Source: Candidatus Salinicoccus stercoripullorum (GTDB taxonomy: Bacteria; Bacillota; Bacilli; Staphylococcales; Salinicoccaceae). Taken from it: a DNA stretch of 64,000 bases. How positions within the stretch are numbered: position 1 is the first letter of the stretch; each line of letters begins with the position of its first letter. The notes below the pieces were generated by a model that worked only from the letters and a program-made list of their open reading frames with translations, did no database searches and was not told where the DNA came from. Shown here in pieces: positions 1 through 9,059 of this stretch. Position numbers and translations under genes: made by a program. Location: NCBI GenBank assembly GCA_019113295.1, contig DXHR01000018.1, positions 124,001-188,000 of the forward strand, read 5' to 3'.

Positions 1-2
1 GA

Positions 3-1145
3 AGCCTGGACTTCCTCATCCCGCTCGTTGCGGTTATCGGGAGTATTTTCACATTCATCTACTCCATACTGATCGTCTACGGCATCTTCCTCGGCAAACG
101 TACACACGATACGCCGAAGGAACCGCACGAATCACCTGTTCTGATGCTGATTTCACCAGCGATCCTGTCGTTGCTCGTCATCCTCTTCGGGTTGTTCCCG
201 AACGTATTGTCGTCAACGATCATCGATCCGGCAGCCATGGGCATCATGGACAGCCCTAAACCGCCCGGCACACACCTCGCGATGTGGCACGGTTTTGCCA
301 ACCCTGCACTCTGGGCGACAGCAGCCGTTGTCATCATCGGTTCTGTCTTGTTCTATTTCAGGGACAGATGGATGTTCATCTACAACTATCATAAAGAGGC
401 ATTCACACTCAATTATCTGTACGACCAGGGACTTCTATACAGCCGCATCGGCTCACACAGAATCACCGACGGCTATATGACAGGCTACATCCGCAACTAT
501 CTGGTCTATATATTCGGGTTCTTTACTGTCATGGGAATCCTCACGGTAATGAACACCGGTCTGCGGATCGACTTCGGCAACTTTGCCCCTGTCGGCATAC
601 AGGAGGCCGTGCTTACACTCATCGTGCTCATCGCCACGGCAGTGATCCTCATCACCCGTTCGCGCATGGTATCCATCATCATGCTCGGCACCATCGGGTT
701 CTCAATGGCACTGTTCTTCGTATTCTTCAGGGCTCCTGACCTCGCCCTGACGCAGCTGGCCATTGAAACGGTGACGACATCACTTTTCCTGGTGTGTTTC
801 TACCACCTGCCGAAGAAGAGCAGACACGAAGAACGCATGCGTTTCAAGTTCACAAACTTCATCGTATCCTTTGGTGTCGCCGTATTTGTCATCCTGATCG
901 GACTCTCTGCATTCTCTGAACGCCTGTTCGAGTCCATCAGTGAATACCACATCGAAAATGTATATGATCTGGCAGCCGGCGGCAATATGGTTAACGTAAT
1001 ACTCGTTGATTTCCGTGGCTTTGATACATTGTTTGAAACACTTGTATTCGGCATTGCAGGCATCGGCATATACGCACTGATGAAACTGAACCTTAACAGA
1101 AAGGATGAAGATAATGAAGAGCACACTGAAGAAGGCAGGATATAG
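3..1145 (+). CDS. mnhA: Na+/H+ antiporter subunit A (MnhA/MrpA), 3' part
   Basis: This is the C-terminal part of the large subunit of the multisubunit Mnh/Mrp cation/proton antiporter; the frame is open from base 3 and the start lies outside the window. About 380 residues remain. They contain many hydrophobic helices and the MrpA C-terminal (MbhD/MbhE-like) region with the string FRAPDLALTQLAIETVT near the middle. The acidic tail ([12 protein letters not shown]) overlaps the start of mnhB. In this family the A subunit, with D, forms the ion-translocating membrane part related to complex I. Identity is firm from sequence and from the mnhBCDEFG genes that follow. Confidence 0.95.
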   Translation, partial: SLDFLIPLVAVIGSIFTFIYSILIVYGIFLGKRTHDTPKEPHESPVLMLISPAILSLLVILFGLFPNVLSSTIIDPAAMGIMDSPKPPGTHLAMWHGFANPALWATAAVVIIGSVLFYFRDRWMFIYNYHKEAFTLNYLYDQGLLYSRIGSHRITDGYMTGYIRNYLVYIFGFFTVMGILTVMNTGLRIDFGNFAPVGIQEAVLTLIVLIATAVILITRSRMVSIIMLGTIGFSMALFFVFFRAPDLALTQLAIETVTTSLFLVCFYHLPKKSRHEERMRFKFTNFIVSFGVAVFVILIGLSAFSERLFESISEYHIENVYDLAAGGNMVNVILVDFRGFDTLFETLVFGIAGIGIYALMKLNLNRKDEDNEEHTEEGRI

Positions 1146-1581
1146 CAAGGTACAAAAACAGGTCCATGATGTCTTCCTGCAGTTTACTTCCAAGATTGTA
1201 TTCTTCATCATCATCCTGTTCGCCTTCAAATTATTCTTTGCAGGCCACTATACTCCGGGCGGCGGCTTCGTCGGCGGACTGCTTGCGGCTGCTGCGATCA
1301 TCCTGCTGATGATCGCCTATGACCAGAAGACGGTGGCAAAGATGCTGCCGATCGATTTCAGGATACTGATCGGTGCCGGTCTTTCATTCGCAGCTGTGCT
1401 GCCTACGCTGTCCTTCCTTTTTGGGACGCCGTTCTTCACCCATCAGCACACATATATAAATGTGCCTGTATTCGGTGAAGTCGCACTCCATTCGGCAGTG
1501 ATTTTCGATGTGGGCGTGTTCCTGACTGTTGCAGGTGCCGCGCTCCTGATCATCAAACTGATTGCAGAGGAGGATGCCTGA
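1114..1581 (+). CDS. mnhB: Na+/H+ antiporter subunit B (MnhB)
   Basis: This is a small integral membrane subunit of the Mnh antiporter, 155 residues. The family signature [17 protein letters not shown] follows the first helix, and about four membrane segments are visible. I place the start at the second of two nearby ATGs (1114), because the first (1105) overlaps the ribosome binding site AAAGGA at 1100-1105. The gene starts inside the 3' end of mnhA and its stop TGA overlaps the mnhC start by one base, so translation is probably coupled. Confidence 0.92.
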   Translation: MKSTLKKAGYSKVQKQVHDVFLQFTSKIVFFIIILFAFKLFFAGHYTPGGGFVGGLLAAAAIILLMIAYDQKTVAKMLPIDFRILIGAGLSFAAVLPTLSFLFGTPFFTHQHTYINVPVFGEVALHSAVIFDVGVFLTVAGAALLIIKLIAEEDA

Positions 1582-1922
1582 TGGAACTGATAACGATTAT
1601 CCTGAGCGGCATCCTGATCGGTGCCTCCGTCTATCTTATGCTTTCAAAAAGCCTGATACGGATCATCATCGGTACAGCCTTATTGTCCCACGGCGTCCAT
1701 CTGATGCTTCTGACGATGGGGCAGCTCAAACGCGGCAATGTACCCGTACTCGATCCGGAAGTTTCGTCCTATACCGACCCGCTTCCGCAGGCGATGATCC
1801 TGACTGCGATCGTCATCGCATTTGCACTGACCGCCTACATCCTTGTACTTGCCCTCAGGATGTACAAGGAGATAGGGACAGATAATGTAGAAGAAATGAA
1901 AGGAGTTCCACATGACGACTAA
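1581..1922 (+). CDS. mnhC: Na+/H+ antiporter subunit C (MnhC)
   Basis: This is the MnhC/MrpC subunit, 113 residues, homologous to NuoK of complex I. Three hydrophobic helices are visible, and the segment [20 protein letters not shown] is the conserved NuoK-like region around a buried polar helix. The start overlaps the mnhB stop (TGATG) and the 3' end overlaps mnhD by 11 bases, typical of the tightly coupled mnh operon. The full length matches the family. Confidence 0.93.
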   Translation: MELITIILSGILIGASVYLMLSKSLIRIIIGTALLSHGVHLMLLTMGQLKRGNVPVLDPEVSSYTDPLPQAMILTAIVIAFALTAYILVLALRMYKEIGTDNVEEMKGVPHDD

Positions 1923-3405
1923 CATATTAGCGCTATTACCGATATTGATTCCGCTGTTTTCAGGAATCATCATGTTGTTCATGGGAAAACGCCCGGTGCG
2001 GCACAGAGTCGTTTCGGGCATTACAGGACTCCTTATGATGCTTGCAGCCGCCTTCATTGTGGCCCATGTCTTCCAGAACGGCACGATGGTCACCTACATC
2101 GGCGACTGGATGGCCCCGTTCGGCATCAACCTCGTCATCGACATGGCTTCGGCACTGCTTTTGTTGACCACATCGGTCATCACATTCGCAGTCATCGTCT
2201 ACTCATTCCAGTCGATCGGCATAGAAAGAGAGAAGTACTATTACTATGTAATGGTCATGTTCATGATTACCGGGGTCAACGGTGCATTCTCCACCGGAGA
2301 CATATTCAACATGTTCGTATTCTTTGAGGTATTCCTTCTGTCATCCTACGTACTGATTACACTCGGAGGCAAGAAGATACAGCTGCAGGAAGGGTTCAAA
2401 TACCTGCTTGTGAACCTTATATCATCCAACTTCTTCGTTCTGGGTCTCGCCTACCTTTATTCCGTGACAGGATCACTCAACATGGCGGACATATACCTCA
2501 AGCTCGAGAACTATGACGGCAGCCTTGTGATCATGACGATCATCGCCGTAGTATTCCTTTTCGTGTTTGCAACGAAGGCCGGGCTCTTCCCGCTGTACTT
2601 CTGGCTGCCGGGTTCCTACTATGCGCCACCGATGCCTGTCATCGCACTGTTTGGCGCATTGCTTACAAAGGTCGGTGTATATGCCATTGCAAGGACATAC
2701 AGTCTGTTCTTCATCGGCAACGAGGCATTCACGCATCAGGCGCTGCTTCTATTGGCGCTGCTCACGATCGTGCTCGGTTCCGTCGGGGCGCTGGCATACA
2801 CTGATATGAAGAATATCATCATCTACAACATACTGATTGCCGTCGGCGTCATCATTGTCGGCTTCTCGATGATGGATGAAATCGGCACAATCGGAGCAAT
2901 GTACTACCTTATACATGATATGATCATCAAAGCCGCACTGTTCATGCTTGTCGGCTTCATCATATACCGGACGGGCAAGGCCGATTCCGAGCGCCTCGGC
3001 GGCCTGATCAAAAGACACCCGGTCGCAGGCTGGATGTTCCTGGTCGCAGGGTTTGCACTTGCCGGCGTACCGCCCTTGTCCGGATTCTACGGCAAATTCT
3101 TCATTGTCCAGTCCACTTTTGACAACGACCATTACATCGCCGGCCTCATCGTGCTTATTTCAAGCCTTGCGGTGCTCATATCCGTCGTACGGATATTCAT
3201 GAACGTCTTCTGGAGGGGGGATATGGACTTCAGTACACTGAAGCCCATCAAGACGGATAAGCTTCTGTTCGCTTCCATCGGACTTGTCATCGTGTCAGTC
3301 GTCTTCGGCCTGGCAGCAGATCTCCTCTATCCATTTTTTGAGATGGCGGCATCATCGTTCCATGATCCGGCATCTTATGCCAGCTATTTAACGGAGGTGG
3401 AATAG
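1912..3405 (+). CDS. mnhD: Na+/H+ antiporter subunit D (MnhD)
   Basis: This is the second large antiporter-like subunit, 497 residues, with about 14 membrane helices, homologous to NuoM/NuoN. Visible family features are the motif [17 protein letters not shown] around residue 140 with its conserved membrane glutamate, the lysine-containing [18 protein letters not shown] around residue 220, and [13 protein letters not shown] near residue 383. The family role is proton/sodium translocation together with subunit A. The ribosome binding site GGAG precedes ATG 1912, inside the end of mnhC. The stop directly abuts the mnhE start. Confidence 0.95.
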   Translation: MTTNILALLPILIPLFSGIIMLFMGKRPVRHRVVSGITGLLMMLAAAFIVAHVFQNGTMVTYIGDWMAPFGINLVIDMASALLLLTTSVITFAVIVYSFQSIGIEREKYYYYVMVMFMITGVNGAFSTGDIFNMFVFFEVFLLSSYVLITLGGKKIQLQEGFKYLLVNLISSNFFVLGLAYLYSVTGSLNMADIYLKLENYDGSLVIMTIIAVVFLFVFATKAGLFPLYFWLPGSYYAPPMPVIALFGALLTKVGVYAIARTYSLFFIGNEAFTHQALLLLALLTIVLGSVGALAYTDMKNIIIYNILIAVGVIIVGFSMMDEIGTIGAMYYLIHDMIIKAALFMLVGFIIYRTGKADSERLGGLIKRHPVAGWMFLVAGFALAGVPPLSGFYGKFFIVQSTFDNDHYIAGLIVLISSLAVLISVVRIFMNVFWRGDMDFSTLKPIKTDKLLFASIGLVIVSVVFGLAADLLYPFFEMAASSFHDPASYASYLTEVE

Positions 3406-3885
3406 ATGCCATTACAAATACTGATCAACCTGTTCCTTGCCGCTCTCTGGATGTTCATGGGCTCTGAATTCAGCGTTGCATCATTCTTCACGGGCTACAT
3501 CATGGGACTTGCGGCAGTATTCATGCTGCGCCGGTTCCTGCCCGGCTCCTTCTACCTGAAGCGTTTATGGGCGATCATCAAGCTGTTCTTCATCTTCATC
3601 ATTGAACTGTTGAAAGCCAATATCCACGTCGCCAGAATAGTACTGAGCCCGAAGATCGATGTCCATCCCGGATTCTATGCCTATCCATGTGATCTCGAGG
3701 AGGACTGGGAAATCGTCCTGCTGTCCTCCCTCATCACCCTCACCCCGGGGACGGTGGTTGTCGCAATATCCGATGACCACTCGACGATATACATCCACGG
3801 GGTGGATATGAGGAGCGCCGAAGAGGAGATCGACGGCATAAAGAGTGCTTTTGAAAATGTGATCAAAGAGGTGGCGAAACCATGA
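3406..3885 (+). CDS. mnhE: Na+/H+ antiporter subunit E (MnhE)
   Basis: This is the MnhE/MrpE subunit, 159 residues: two or three N-terminal membrane helices followed by a soluble domain. The family segment SLITLTPGTVVVAIS lies near residues 108-122 and is followed by IYIHGVDM. GGAGGTGGAATAG directly precedes the ATG, giving a strong ribosome binding site at the mnhD/mnhE junction. The 3' end overlaps mnhF by four bases. Confidence 0.93.
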   Translation: MPLQILINLFLAALWMFMGSEFSVASFFTGYIMGLAAVFMLRRFLPGSFYLKRLWAIIKLFFIFIIELLKANIHVARIVLSPKIDVHPGFYAYPCDLEEDWEIVLLSSLITLTPGTVVVAISDDHSTIYIHGVDMRSAEEEIDGIKSAFENVIKEVAKP

Positions 3886-4181
3886 ATACTTTCCTTGACG
3901 CGGTCATCATATTCTCAATCATCGTCCTGGCGTTCGCCATGCTCGGCATGGTCTACCGCATGCTCAAGGGCCCGACGCTCCACGACAAGCTTGTGGCCCT
4001 CGATGCATTCGGTGTGCTCCTTATGGGAATGATCGCCCTGACGGCGATGATGCTCCATACGACATATCTGCTTGTCGTGGTACTTCTGATCGGCATCATT
4101 GCGTTCATTGCAACCATTGCATTCGCAAAATTCCTGGAGAAAGGCGTGATCATCCAATATGATAGAAACAGTGATGAGTAG
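3882..4181 (+). CDS. mnhF: Na+/H+ antiporter subunit F (MnhF)
   Basis: This is the small MnhF/MrpF subunit of 99 residues with three predicted helices. The family motif RMLKGPTLHDKLVALDAFG lies after the first helix. MrpF homologues are required for assembly of the complex, and some also influence cholate or other solute efflux. It overlaps mnhE by 4 bases and mnhG by 23 bases, so it is co-translated with both. Confidence 0.93.
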   Translation: MNTFLDAVIIFSIIVLAFAMLGMVYRMLKGPTLHDKLVALDAFGVLLMGMIALTAMMLHTTYLLVVVLLIGIIAFIATIAFAKFLEKGVIIQYDRNSDE

Positions 4182-4587
4182 CATTATCGCATTCTTCATA
4201 CTCGGCGGTGCTTTCTTCGGCTTTGTCGCTGCGATTGGAATCATCCGCCTGCCCGATATGTATACGAGGCTCCATGCCGCCTCCAAGAGCTCGACACTTG
4301 GTGTCATGATGATGATGACCGGCACCTTCCTCTACTTCTGGTATGTGGAAGGCTATGTGGATACAGAGCTTATCCTTGCTGTCGTATTCATCTTCATCAC
4401 TGCACCGGTGGCTGCACACCTTCTCGGAAGAAGTGCCTTCCACGCAGATGTGGAGCCTTATCAGCTGACGATATTGAACGAGCTGAAACGTGATGAGACA
4501 GGTGCGCCGGACGGCGACCGGGGAGAACGTGTGATTATCGAAGGCAAACGCAGGCCGGACCTTGAGACCAGGGAGCCTGAAAAATAA
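4159..4587 (+). CDS. mnhG: Na+/H+ antiporter subunit G (MnhG)
   Basis: This is the last subunit of the antiporter, 142 residues. It has three membrane helices with the family segment GIIRLPDMYTRLHAASKSST, then a charged tail rich in Arg, Asp and Glu (GAPDGDRGERVIIEGKRRPD) that is longer than in compact MnhG proteins. The start lies within mnhF. A hairpin with a T-run follows the stop, so this closes the operon. The organism's likely saline habitat fits an important role in Na+ and alkali tolerance (inference). Confidence 0.93.
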   Translation: MIETVMSSIIAFFILGGAFFGFVAAIGIIRLPDMYTRLHAASKSSTLGVMMMMTGTFLYFWYVEGYVDTELILAVVFIFITAPVAAHLLGRSAFHADVEPYQLTILNELKRDETGAPDGDRGERVIIEGKRRPDLETREPEK

Positions 4588-4591
4588 AAAA

Positions 4592-4642
4592 ATCCCCGTT
4601 CCAGTGTGATGAACCCTCACAGCTGGACCGGGGATATTTTTA
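4592..4642 (+). terminator. Terminator of the mnh operon
   Basis: ATCCCCG and CGGGGAT arms, extended inward by a CCAG/CTGG pairing, form a GC-rich hairpin. It is followed by TATTTTTAT on the plus strand and preceded by a long A-run, so it may also end the leftward thioesterase transcript. Confidence 0.8.
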
Positions 4643-4689
4643 TGCAAAAAAGAAGGGCTCCCGCCGGAACCCTCCATATTTATACAAAA

Positions 4690-5070
4690 TCATCTCTTTT
4701 TCTTTACCGCCATCGTACATCTTGACAGACACACCAGGTCGCCTGTTTCATCCACAAGTTCGATTTCCCATATCTGGGAGGAACGGCCTTTGTGCCGGCA
4801 TGTGGCTGTGGCTGTGATTACGCCGTCCTGTTTGGTCTTGAGGTGGTTGGCGTTGATTTCCATGCCGAAAGTGATTTCATCGTCCGCAATCCGGCGGGCG
4901 GCGCCGATGCTGGCCGCCGACTCCGCCAGCACGACACTGGCGCCGCCATGGAGATATCCGTACGGCTGCAGAACCTTCTTTGACACCGGCATCTCCATGA
5001 CCATCACTCCCGCTTCCTCACGCACGATACGGATGCCGAGCACATCGATGAGCCCTTTCGTATCATTCAT
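4690..5070 (-). CDS. PaaI-type hotdog-fold acyl-CoA thioesterase
   Basis: This is a 126-residue protein with a single hotdog domain. The family motif GYLHGGASVVLAESAAS is visible near residues 39-55; in PaaI/YbgC-type thioesterases the HGG region and the following acidic residue form the active site at the dimer interface. Candidate roles include cleavage of an acyl- or aryl-CoA such as DHNA-CoA in menaquinone synthesis, but the substrate cannot be read from the sequence. I chose ATG 5070, preceded by a GGTGAT ribosome site; GTG 5079 and ATG 5076 are alternatives. It overlaps the end of pepA and is probably co-transcribed with it. Confidence 0.82.
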   Translation of the reverse strand: MNDTKGLIDVLGIRIVREEAGVMVMEMPVSKKVLQPYGYLHGGASVVLAESAASIGAARRIADDEITFGMEINANHLKTKQDGVITATATCRHKGRSSQIWEIELVDETGDLVCLSRCTMAVKKKR

Positions 5071-6550
5071 GTACATCACCCGTTTCCAGATATTTCACGA
5101 TGGAATGGATCATGACACCCGTCGCCCCTTTCGGGCCGTACGGTGTGCGTTTTGACACCGTGCCGGTGCCTGCGATATCGAAGTGGATCCACGGAGTGCC
5201 GTTGGCAAACTGCTTGATGAAACATGCAGCGAAGGTTGCCCTCCCCGGCAGTTCCACATGGTTTGTGACGTCGGCGATGTCCGAGGATTTCACATTCTTC
5301 TCTTCGATTTCCGTGATCGGCAGCTGCCAGATCTCCTCGCCGGTCGTTTTCGCAATTTCAAAGAAAGGTTCGAGGAAACCGGTGTTTTTATTGGTGAAAA
5401 TGCCGGTGCGTTCTGTGCCGAGTGCCGCTACGACCGCCCCTGTGAGCGTGGCGAAGTCCATGATCAGGCTCGGTGAATACTGCGATGCATGGAATACGGC
5501 ATCCGCGAGGACGAGACGTCCTTCTGCATCGGTATTCTTCACTTCGACAGTGGTGCCGCTGTATGACGTATAGACATCATCCGGACGCATGCCGTTGCCG
5601 TCGATCATATTTTCAGCCAGGGCGAGTACCCCGACCACATGGACCGGCAGCTCGAGTGTGCTGAGTGCATGCATCATGCCGACGACGTTCGCAGCACCGC
5701 TCATGTCATACTTCATCTCCGGCATCCCCGTCTTGCTCTTGATGGAATAGCCGCCCGTGTCATACGTGACACCTTTGCCGACCAGTGCCACGGGCTTTTT
5801 GGATTCCGCAGACGGATGCTTGTACTCGATGGTCACGAGCCGCGGCCCGGCTTTTGACGCCTTGCCCACTGCAGTGATCAGGCCGTAGCCCTCCTCAGCG
5901 AGCGCCCCGTCATCCTTTACCCTGCCCGAGACATATTTTCGGTCCCTGAAAATTTCTGCGACCTTGTCCGCCATATGTGCAGGCGTCATGATGTTCGGCG
6001 GGGTTTCGCTGAAACTCCGCGCCATCGCTATGCCGCGTCCTAGCGCCTCTCCCCGCTCCACAGCCTCTTTTACACCCGGGCTGCCCGTGATCAGTAGTTC
6101 TGCTTCATCCGAGAATGAACCGTCCCTGTCAGCCCTGTACGACTCAAATTCATAGACGCTGATGACGGACATGAGCCCGAGCGCCTCGCCAAGAAGTGTT
6201 TTGTCATACGGAATCGTACCGGGCAGCAGCTGTCCCCTCCTTGTATCCGTATCTTTCAAGTATTGGAACAGTTTCCCGAAGAGCTCCTGGACGGCCGGCT
6301 GATCCAGGCTGTCTGCCTTACCGAGGCCGAGAGCGATCACTTTTCGGTATTCCGTCCCGATCATCATGCCCGTCGCCGTGATCTTTCCGGCTTCTGTCGA
6401 CAGGACCTTCTGTTCGACGATTTTCTCCGTCAGACCGTTCAGCAGTGTGTCCACTTCCTCGAAGTCATCCATCTGCCTGAAATTTTCCGGCAGGCCGATG
6501 ATGAGCGCTGCACTGGTTGCCCCGTAACTTTCACGGTAATCGAATTTCAT
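5063..6550 (-). CDS. pepA: Leucyl aminopeptidase, M17 family
   Basis: This is a cytosolic dinuclear-metal aminopeptidase of the M17 family, 495 residues, full length. The N-terminal macro-like domain is followed by the catalytic domain with VGKGVTYDTGGYSIKS (metal and catalytic lysine, near residue 260) and the family signature NTDAEGRLVLADA (near residue 340). It releases N-terminal amino acids from peptides. It sits directly downstream of yuiB (12-base gap) and upstream of the thioesterase in the same leftward unit; in Bacillus the homologue is yuiE. Confidence 0.95.
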   Translation of the reverse strand: MKFDYRESYGATSAALIIGLPENFRQMDDFEEVDTLLNGLTEKIVEQKVLSTEAGKITATGMMIGTEYRKVIALGLGKADSLDQPAVQELFGKLFQYLKDTDTRRGQLLPGTIPYDKTLLGEALGLMSVISVYEFESYRADRDGSFSDEAELLITGSPGVKEAVERGEALGRGIAMARSFSETPPNIMTPAHMADKVAEIFRDRKYVSGRVKDDGALAEEGYGLITAVGKASKAGPRLVTIEYKHPSAESKKPVALVGKGVTYDTGGYSIKSKTGMPEMKYDMSGAANVVGMMHALSTLELPVHVVGVLALAENMIDGNGMRPDDVYTSYSGTTVEVKNTDAEGRLVLADAVFHASQYSPSLIMDFATLTGAVVAALGTERTGIFTNKNTGFLEPFFEIAKTTGEEIWQLPITEIEEKNVKSSDIADVTNHVELPGRATFAACFIKQFANGTPWIHFDIAGTGTVSKRTPYGPKGATGVMIHSIVKYLETGDVHE

Positions 6551-6562
6551 GGTTTTTCCCCC

Positions 6563-6880
6563 TTAGAACATCTGGTACCCGGCCTTGCGGAGATAGCGTA
6601 TCGTCATTCCTGCAAGAATCGTGCCGACAAGCCCGCTCGAGAGCATGAGTATGTCTGCGGTGTACAGGTTCGCAAGTTTTGAGCCCAGTGTATTGAATGC
6701 CTCTTTAGTAGCCGTAAAATATTCCGCCGTCGAAATGCCATCTACAATCAGAAGTACGATGAATGGATAGACCCCGACCATGAGCCATGTCACTTTCAGT
6801 ATCATGTTCAATAAAAAGCTGATGCCGTAGAACAGGACAAAGAACAGAAGCATGGATATTACCAGTTGAACTATTGACAT
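6563..6880 (-). CDS. YuiB-like small membrane protein
   Basis: This is a 105-residue membrane protein with about three hydrophobic segments (residues 3-25, 31-48 and 80-95) and a short amphipathic stretch between them. Sequence character and its place beside pepA (yuiE in Bacillus) match the uncharacterised YuiB family. No catalytic motif is visible and its function is unknown. It precedes pepA by 12 bases on the minus strand and lies downstream of the ndh terminator, so it may begin its own short operon with pepA and the thioesterase. Confidence 0.72.
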   Translation of the reverse strand: MSIVQLVISMLLFFVLFYGISFLLNMILKVTWLMVGVYPFIVLLIVDGISTAEYFTATKEAFNTLGSKLANLYTADILMLSSGLVGTILAGMTIRYLRKAGYQMF

Positions 6881-6905
6881 AAATCTGTTGCCTCCATATT
6901 AAAAA

Positions 6906-6934
6906 GGCATGGGCATTGAATCAATACCCATGCC
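6906..6934 (-). terminator. Terminator of ndh
   Basis: GGCATGGGCATTGA and TCAATACCCATGCC form a 14-bp stem with a single-base loop. On the minus strand it is followed by TTTTT just after ndh. Confidence 0.85.
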
Positions 6935-6950
6935 GATCTTATCAATTGAA

Positions 6951-8162
6951 TTACAGGAATTTACCTTTGGAGTAAGCAAGCATCGGTCCGCCGATCTTGA
7001 AGACGGCCCGTGTATCAATGACACGTTTCATGAAGGCTGCCTTCTTCCCTTTGATTTCGCGTCCCATGACGAGGCCGATGCCGTCTTTGGAACCGAGGGA
7101 GCACACAGTACCTTTATCATCGTACTTGAATGGTTCTTTCTTATCTCCTTTGAGCGTAAGCTCGATGTTTTTCGCCACATGTTCGCCGGTCTGCATCGCA
7201 ATCTGGGCAGTGGTCGGATATGGACGTGCGTCATCACCTTCGCCGTTCATCACTGCTGAAACATCCCCGATTGCGTAGATGTCTTCATAGCCTTCGATCG
7301 TAAGGTCCGGCTTCACGATGATGCGTCCGCGTTTTACGCCGTCGAATGACTCTTCCATCAGACTGCTGCCGCGTACGCCGGCAGTCCATATTACACTGCT
7401 CGCTTCCAGCTGCTGTTCCTTATCATCAATCTTGACGACGAAGCCGTTTTCGTTCGCGGCCACAATCGGTGTGCCGATCATGAATTTGGCGCCGCGGTCC
7501 TCAAGATACTTGACCGCATAATCCGTCAGCTCTTCCGGGAACATCGGCAGCATGGACGGAGCTGCTTCCACGCATGTGATCTTCACTTTGCTGTAATCGA
7601 TGCCGTATTTTTCACACAGCACAGGGACGCTTTCCACAAGCTCCCCGAGGAATTCGACACCGGTGAATCCGGCACCGCCCACAAGGATGGAAATATCTTT
7701 GTCTGCTCCTGAATTCCTGTAGTTGGCAAAGTTCTTTTCAATTTCATGGCGCGCAGCAAGCGCAGTCTGCGGGCTGACGACGGAATGTGCATGTTCAGCC
7801 ATGCCGTCGATGCCGAACGTCTCACTTTCGAAGCCGAGTGCGGTGATGAGGATGTCATACTCGAAATCGCCCTGGTTTGTTTCCACGCGCTTTTCGTCTT
7901 TATGGATCGCCGTCACTTCTGCAGGGATGAACTTGACTTTGGAAGCATCCACGACTTTGCTGATAGGGTATACCCCTTCTTCCCAGTCAATTGTCCCGGC
8001 TGCTGTTTCATGGAGCCATGTCGCTTCATAGTGATATTCATTCTTGTTGATGAGTGTGATATCCGCATCCTGGCGGCCCAGTGATTTCTGCAATTTGGAA
8101 ACTGCCTGAAGACCTGCATATCCTGCACCAAGCACAAGGATTTTCTTTCGCTCAAAACTCAT
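6951..8162 (-). CDS. ndh: Type II NADH dehydrogenase (NDH-2)
   Basis: This is a single-subunit, non-proton-pumping NADH:menaquinone oxidoreductase of 403 residues bound to the inner membrane face. The N-terminal FAD dinucleotide fold [14 protein letters not shown] is at residues 8-21, a second [13 protein letters not shown] (NADH site) is near residue 165, and a conserved [17 protein letters not shown] lies near residue 318. It feeds electrons to the respiratory chain without pumping, in a cell whose ion homeostasis is served by the nearby Mnh antiporter. AAAGGTGA lies ahead of the ATG. A second, shorter NDH-2-like gene is at 9060. Confidence 0.93.
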   Translation of the reverse strand: MSFERKKILVLGAGYAGLQAVSKLQKSLGRQDADITLINKNEYHYEATWLHETAAGTIDWEEGVYPISKVVDASKVKFIPAEVTAIHKDEKRVETNQGDFEYDILITALGFESETFGIDGMAEHAHSVVSPQTALAARHEIEKNFANYRNSGADKDISILVGGAGFTGVEFLGELVESVPVLCEKYGIDYSKVKITCVEAAPSMLPMFPEELTDYAVKYLEDRGAKFMIGTPIVAANENGFVVKIDDKEQQLEASSVIWTAGVRGSSLMEESFDGVKRGRIIVKPDLTIEGYEDIYAIGDVSAVMNGEGDDARPYPTTAQIAMQTGEHVAKNIELTLKGDKKEPFKYDDKGTVCSLGSKDGIGLVMGREIKGKKAAFMKRVIDTRAVFKIGGPMLAYSKGKFL

Positions 8163-8220
8163 TATATGTCACCTTTTCTCTCCAATTAATAGTGGTTTAG
8201 TGATTTTTTTACCATACTTA

Positions 8221-8260
8221 AAAATCGCTAATATTAGTCACTACCAATATTAGCGATTTT
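8221..8260 (-). terminator. 15-bp perfect inverted repeat, probable terminator of the HesB-type gene
   Basis: AAAATCGCTAATATT and its exact complement are separated by 10 bases, 33 bases after the stop at 8294. On the minus strand the stem ends in ATTTTTAAG. The stem is AT-rich, so an operator role for the downstream ndh gene is also possible. Confidence 0.6.
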
Positions 8261-8293
8261 CTTCACATATTTCAAGCCATTTAAGATGAATAA

Positions 8294-8650
8294 TTAACAA
8301 TCCTCAGGGTGTCCGGCAACCTCTTTCGTACGGAATGAAGAACCACAACCACATGACAGTGACGCCTTCGGATTATCGATCGTAAAACCGCCGCCCATGA
8401 GTGACTGCTTGAAACCGATCACCGTGCCATCAACAACCGGCAGGTCATATTTATCAACGAGGACCCTGACTCCGTGGAATTCATATTCCTCATCGCGTTC
8501 CTGCTTTTCTGTTTCGGCCGCCATGCCGTACGTCAGGCCTGTACAGCCGCCGCCCTGGACTTTGAACCTGAGGAATCCATCCGGCATATCATTCTTTTTC
8601 AGCATGTCCCTAACTTCGTATGCTGCACTTTCAGTCAGTTCAATTGCCAT
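8294..8650 (-). CDS. HesB/IscA-family Fe-S cluster carrier
   Basis: This is a 118-residue A-type carrier that accepts Fe-S clusters from the Suf machinery and passes them to apo-enzymes. The three family cysteines are visible: one in GGGCTGL near residue 35 and the pair in SCGCGSSF near residues 100-102. A short C-terminal extension ends in another Cys (HPEDC). Synteny with ndh, yuzB, yutJ and nfu matches Bacillus yutM and its neighbours. It is likely monocistronic, with an inverted repeat after the stop. Confidence 0.9.
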   Translation of the reverse strand: MAIELTESAAYEVRDMLKKNDMPDGFLRFKVQGGGCTGLTYGMAAETEKQERDEEYEFHGVRVLVDKYDLPVVDGTVIGFKQSLMGGGFTIDNPKASLSCGCGSSFRTKEVAGHPEDC

Positions 8651-8694
8651 AATATCAATCCTCCATTTAGTTTATTATATATCAACATGGGTTT

Positions 8695-8958
8695 CTAATT
8701 CAAATCTTCGAACCATGCTTCCTGTTCAATTTTCAGTTTATCTATTCTTCTGTAGATCTTCTCAAGCAGCTTTTCGGGTGTCGTGGCACTGACGATCTTC
8801 CCCTCCACCAGGACGAAGAATGCCTTGCTGCATAGACCGCAGTGGCCCAGGCATCCGTAATCCAGAACATCAATTTCCGGATCCTCCTCGAGTGTCCGGT
8901 ATACCTCTTCGGTCCCTTTCAGCATATTAGAAGAACAGAATTCGACAAGTGTAAGCAT
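8695..8958 (-). CDS. YuzB-family protein (DUF1450)
   Basis: This is an 87-residue cysteine-rich protein. An N-terminal VEFCSSN and a central YGCLGHCGLC cluster resemble the DUF1450/YuzB family, which has a thioredoxin-like fold and may bind metal or a cluster, though no activity is established. The start is ATG 8958, because GTG 8967 is part of the strong ribosome site GGAGGTG. It sits divergently beside the NDH-2-like gene and upstream of the HesB-type carrier, which suggests a redox or Fe-S context (inference). Confidence 0.82.
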   Translation of the reverse strand: MLTLVEFCSSNMLKGTEEVYRTLEEDPEIDVLDYGCLGHCGLCSKAFFVLVEGKIVSATTPEKLLEKIYRRIDKLKIEQEAWFEDLN

Positions 8959-8994
8959 TGCGGTCACCTCCCGTACGCATTATTACAACTTCCA

Positions 8995-9023
8995 TTGTAG
9001 TTTAAGGATTTAACTATTATACT
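8995..9023 (+). promoter_or_regulatory. Promoter of the NDH-2-like gene (yutJ)
   Basis: A -35 like TTGTAG (8995-9000) and a -10 TATACT (9018-9023) are separated by 17 bases, about 40 bases before the ATG at 9060. Confidence 0.6.
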
Positions 9024-9059
9024 GTATATAAGAGAATTTCTAAACAAGGCGGTACTGAT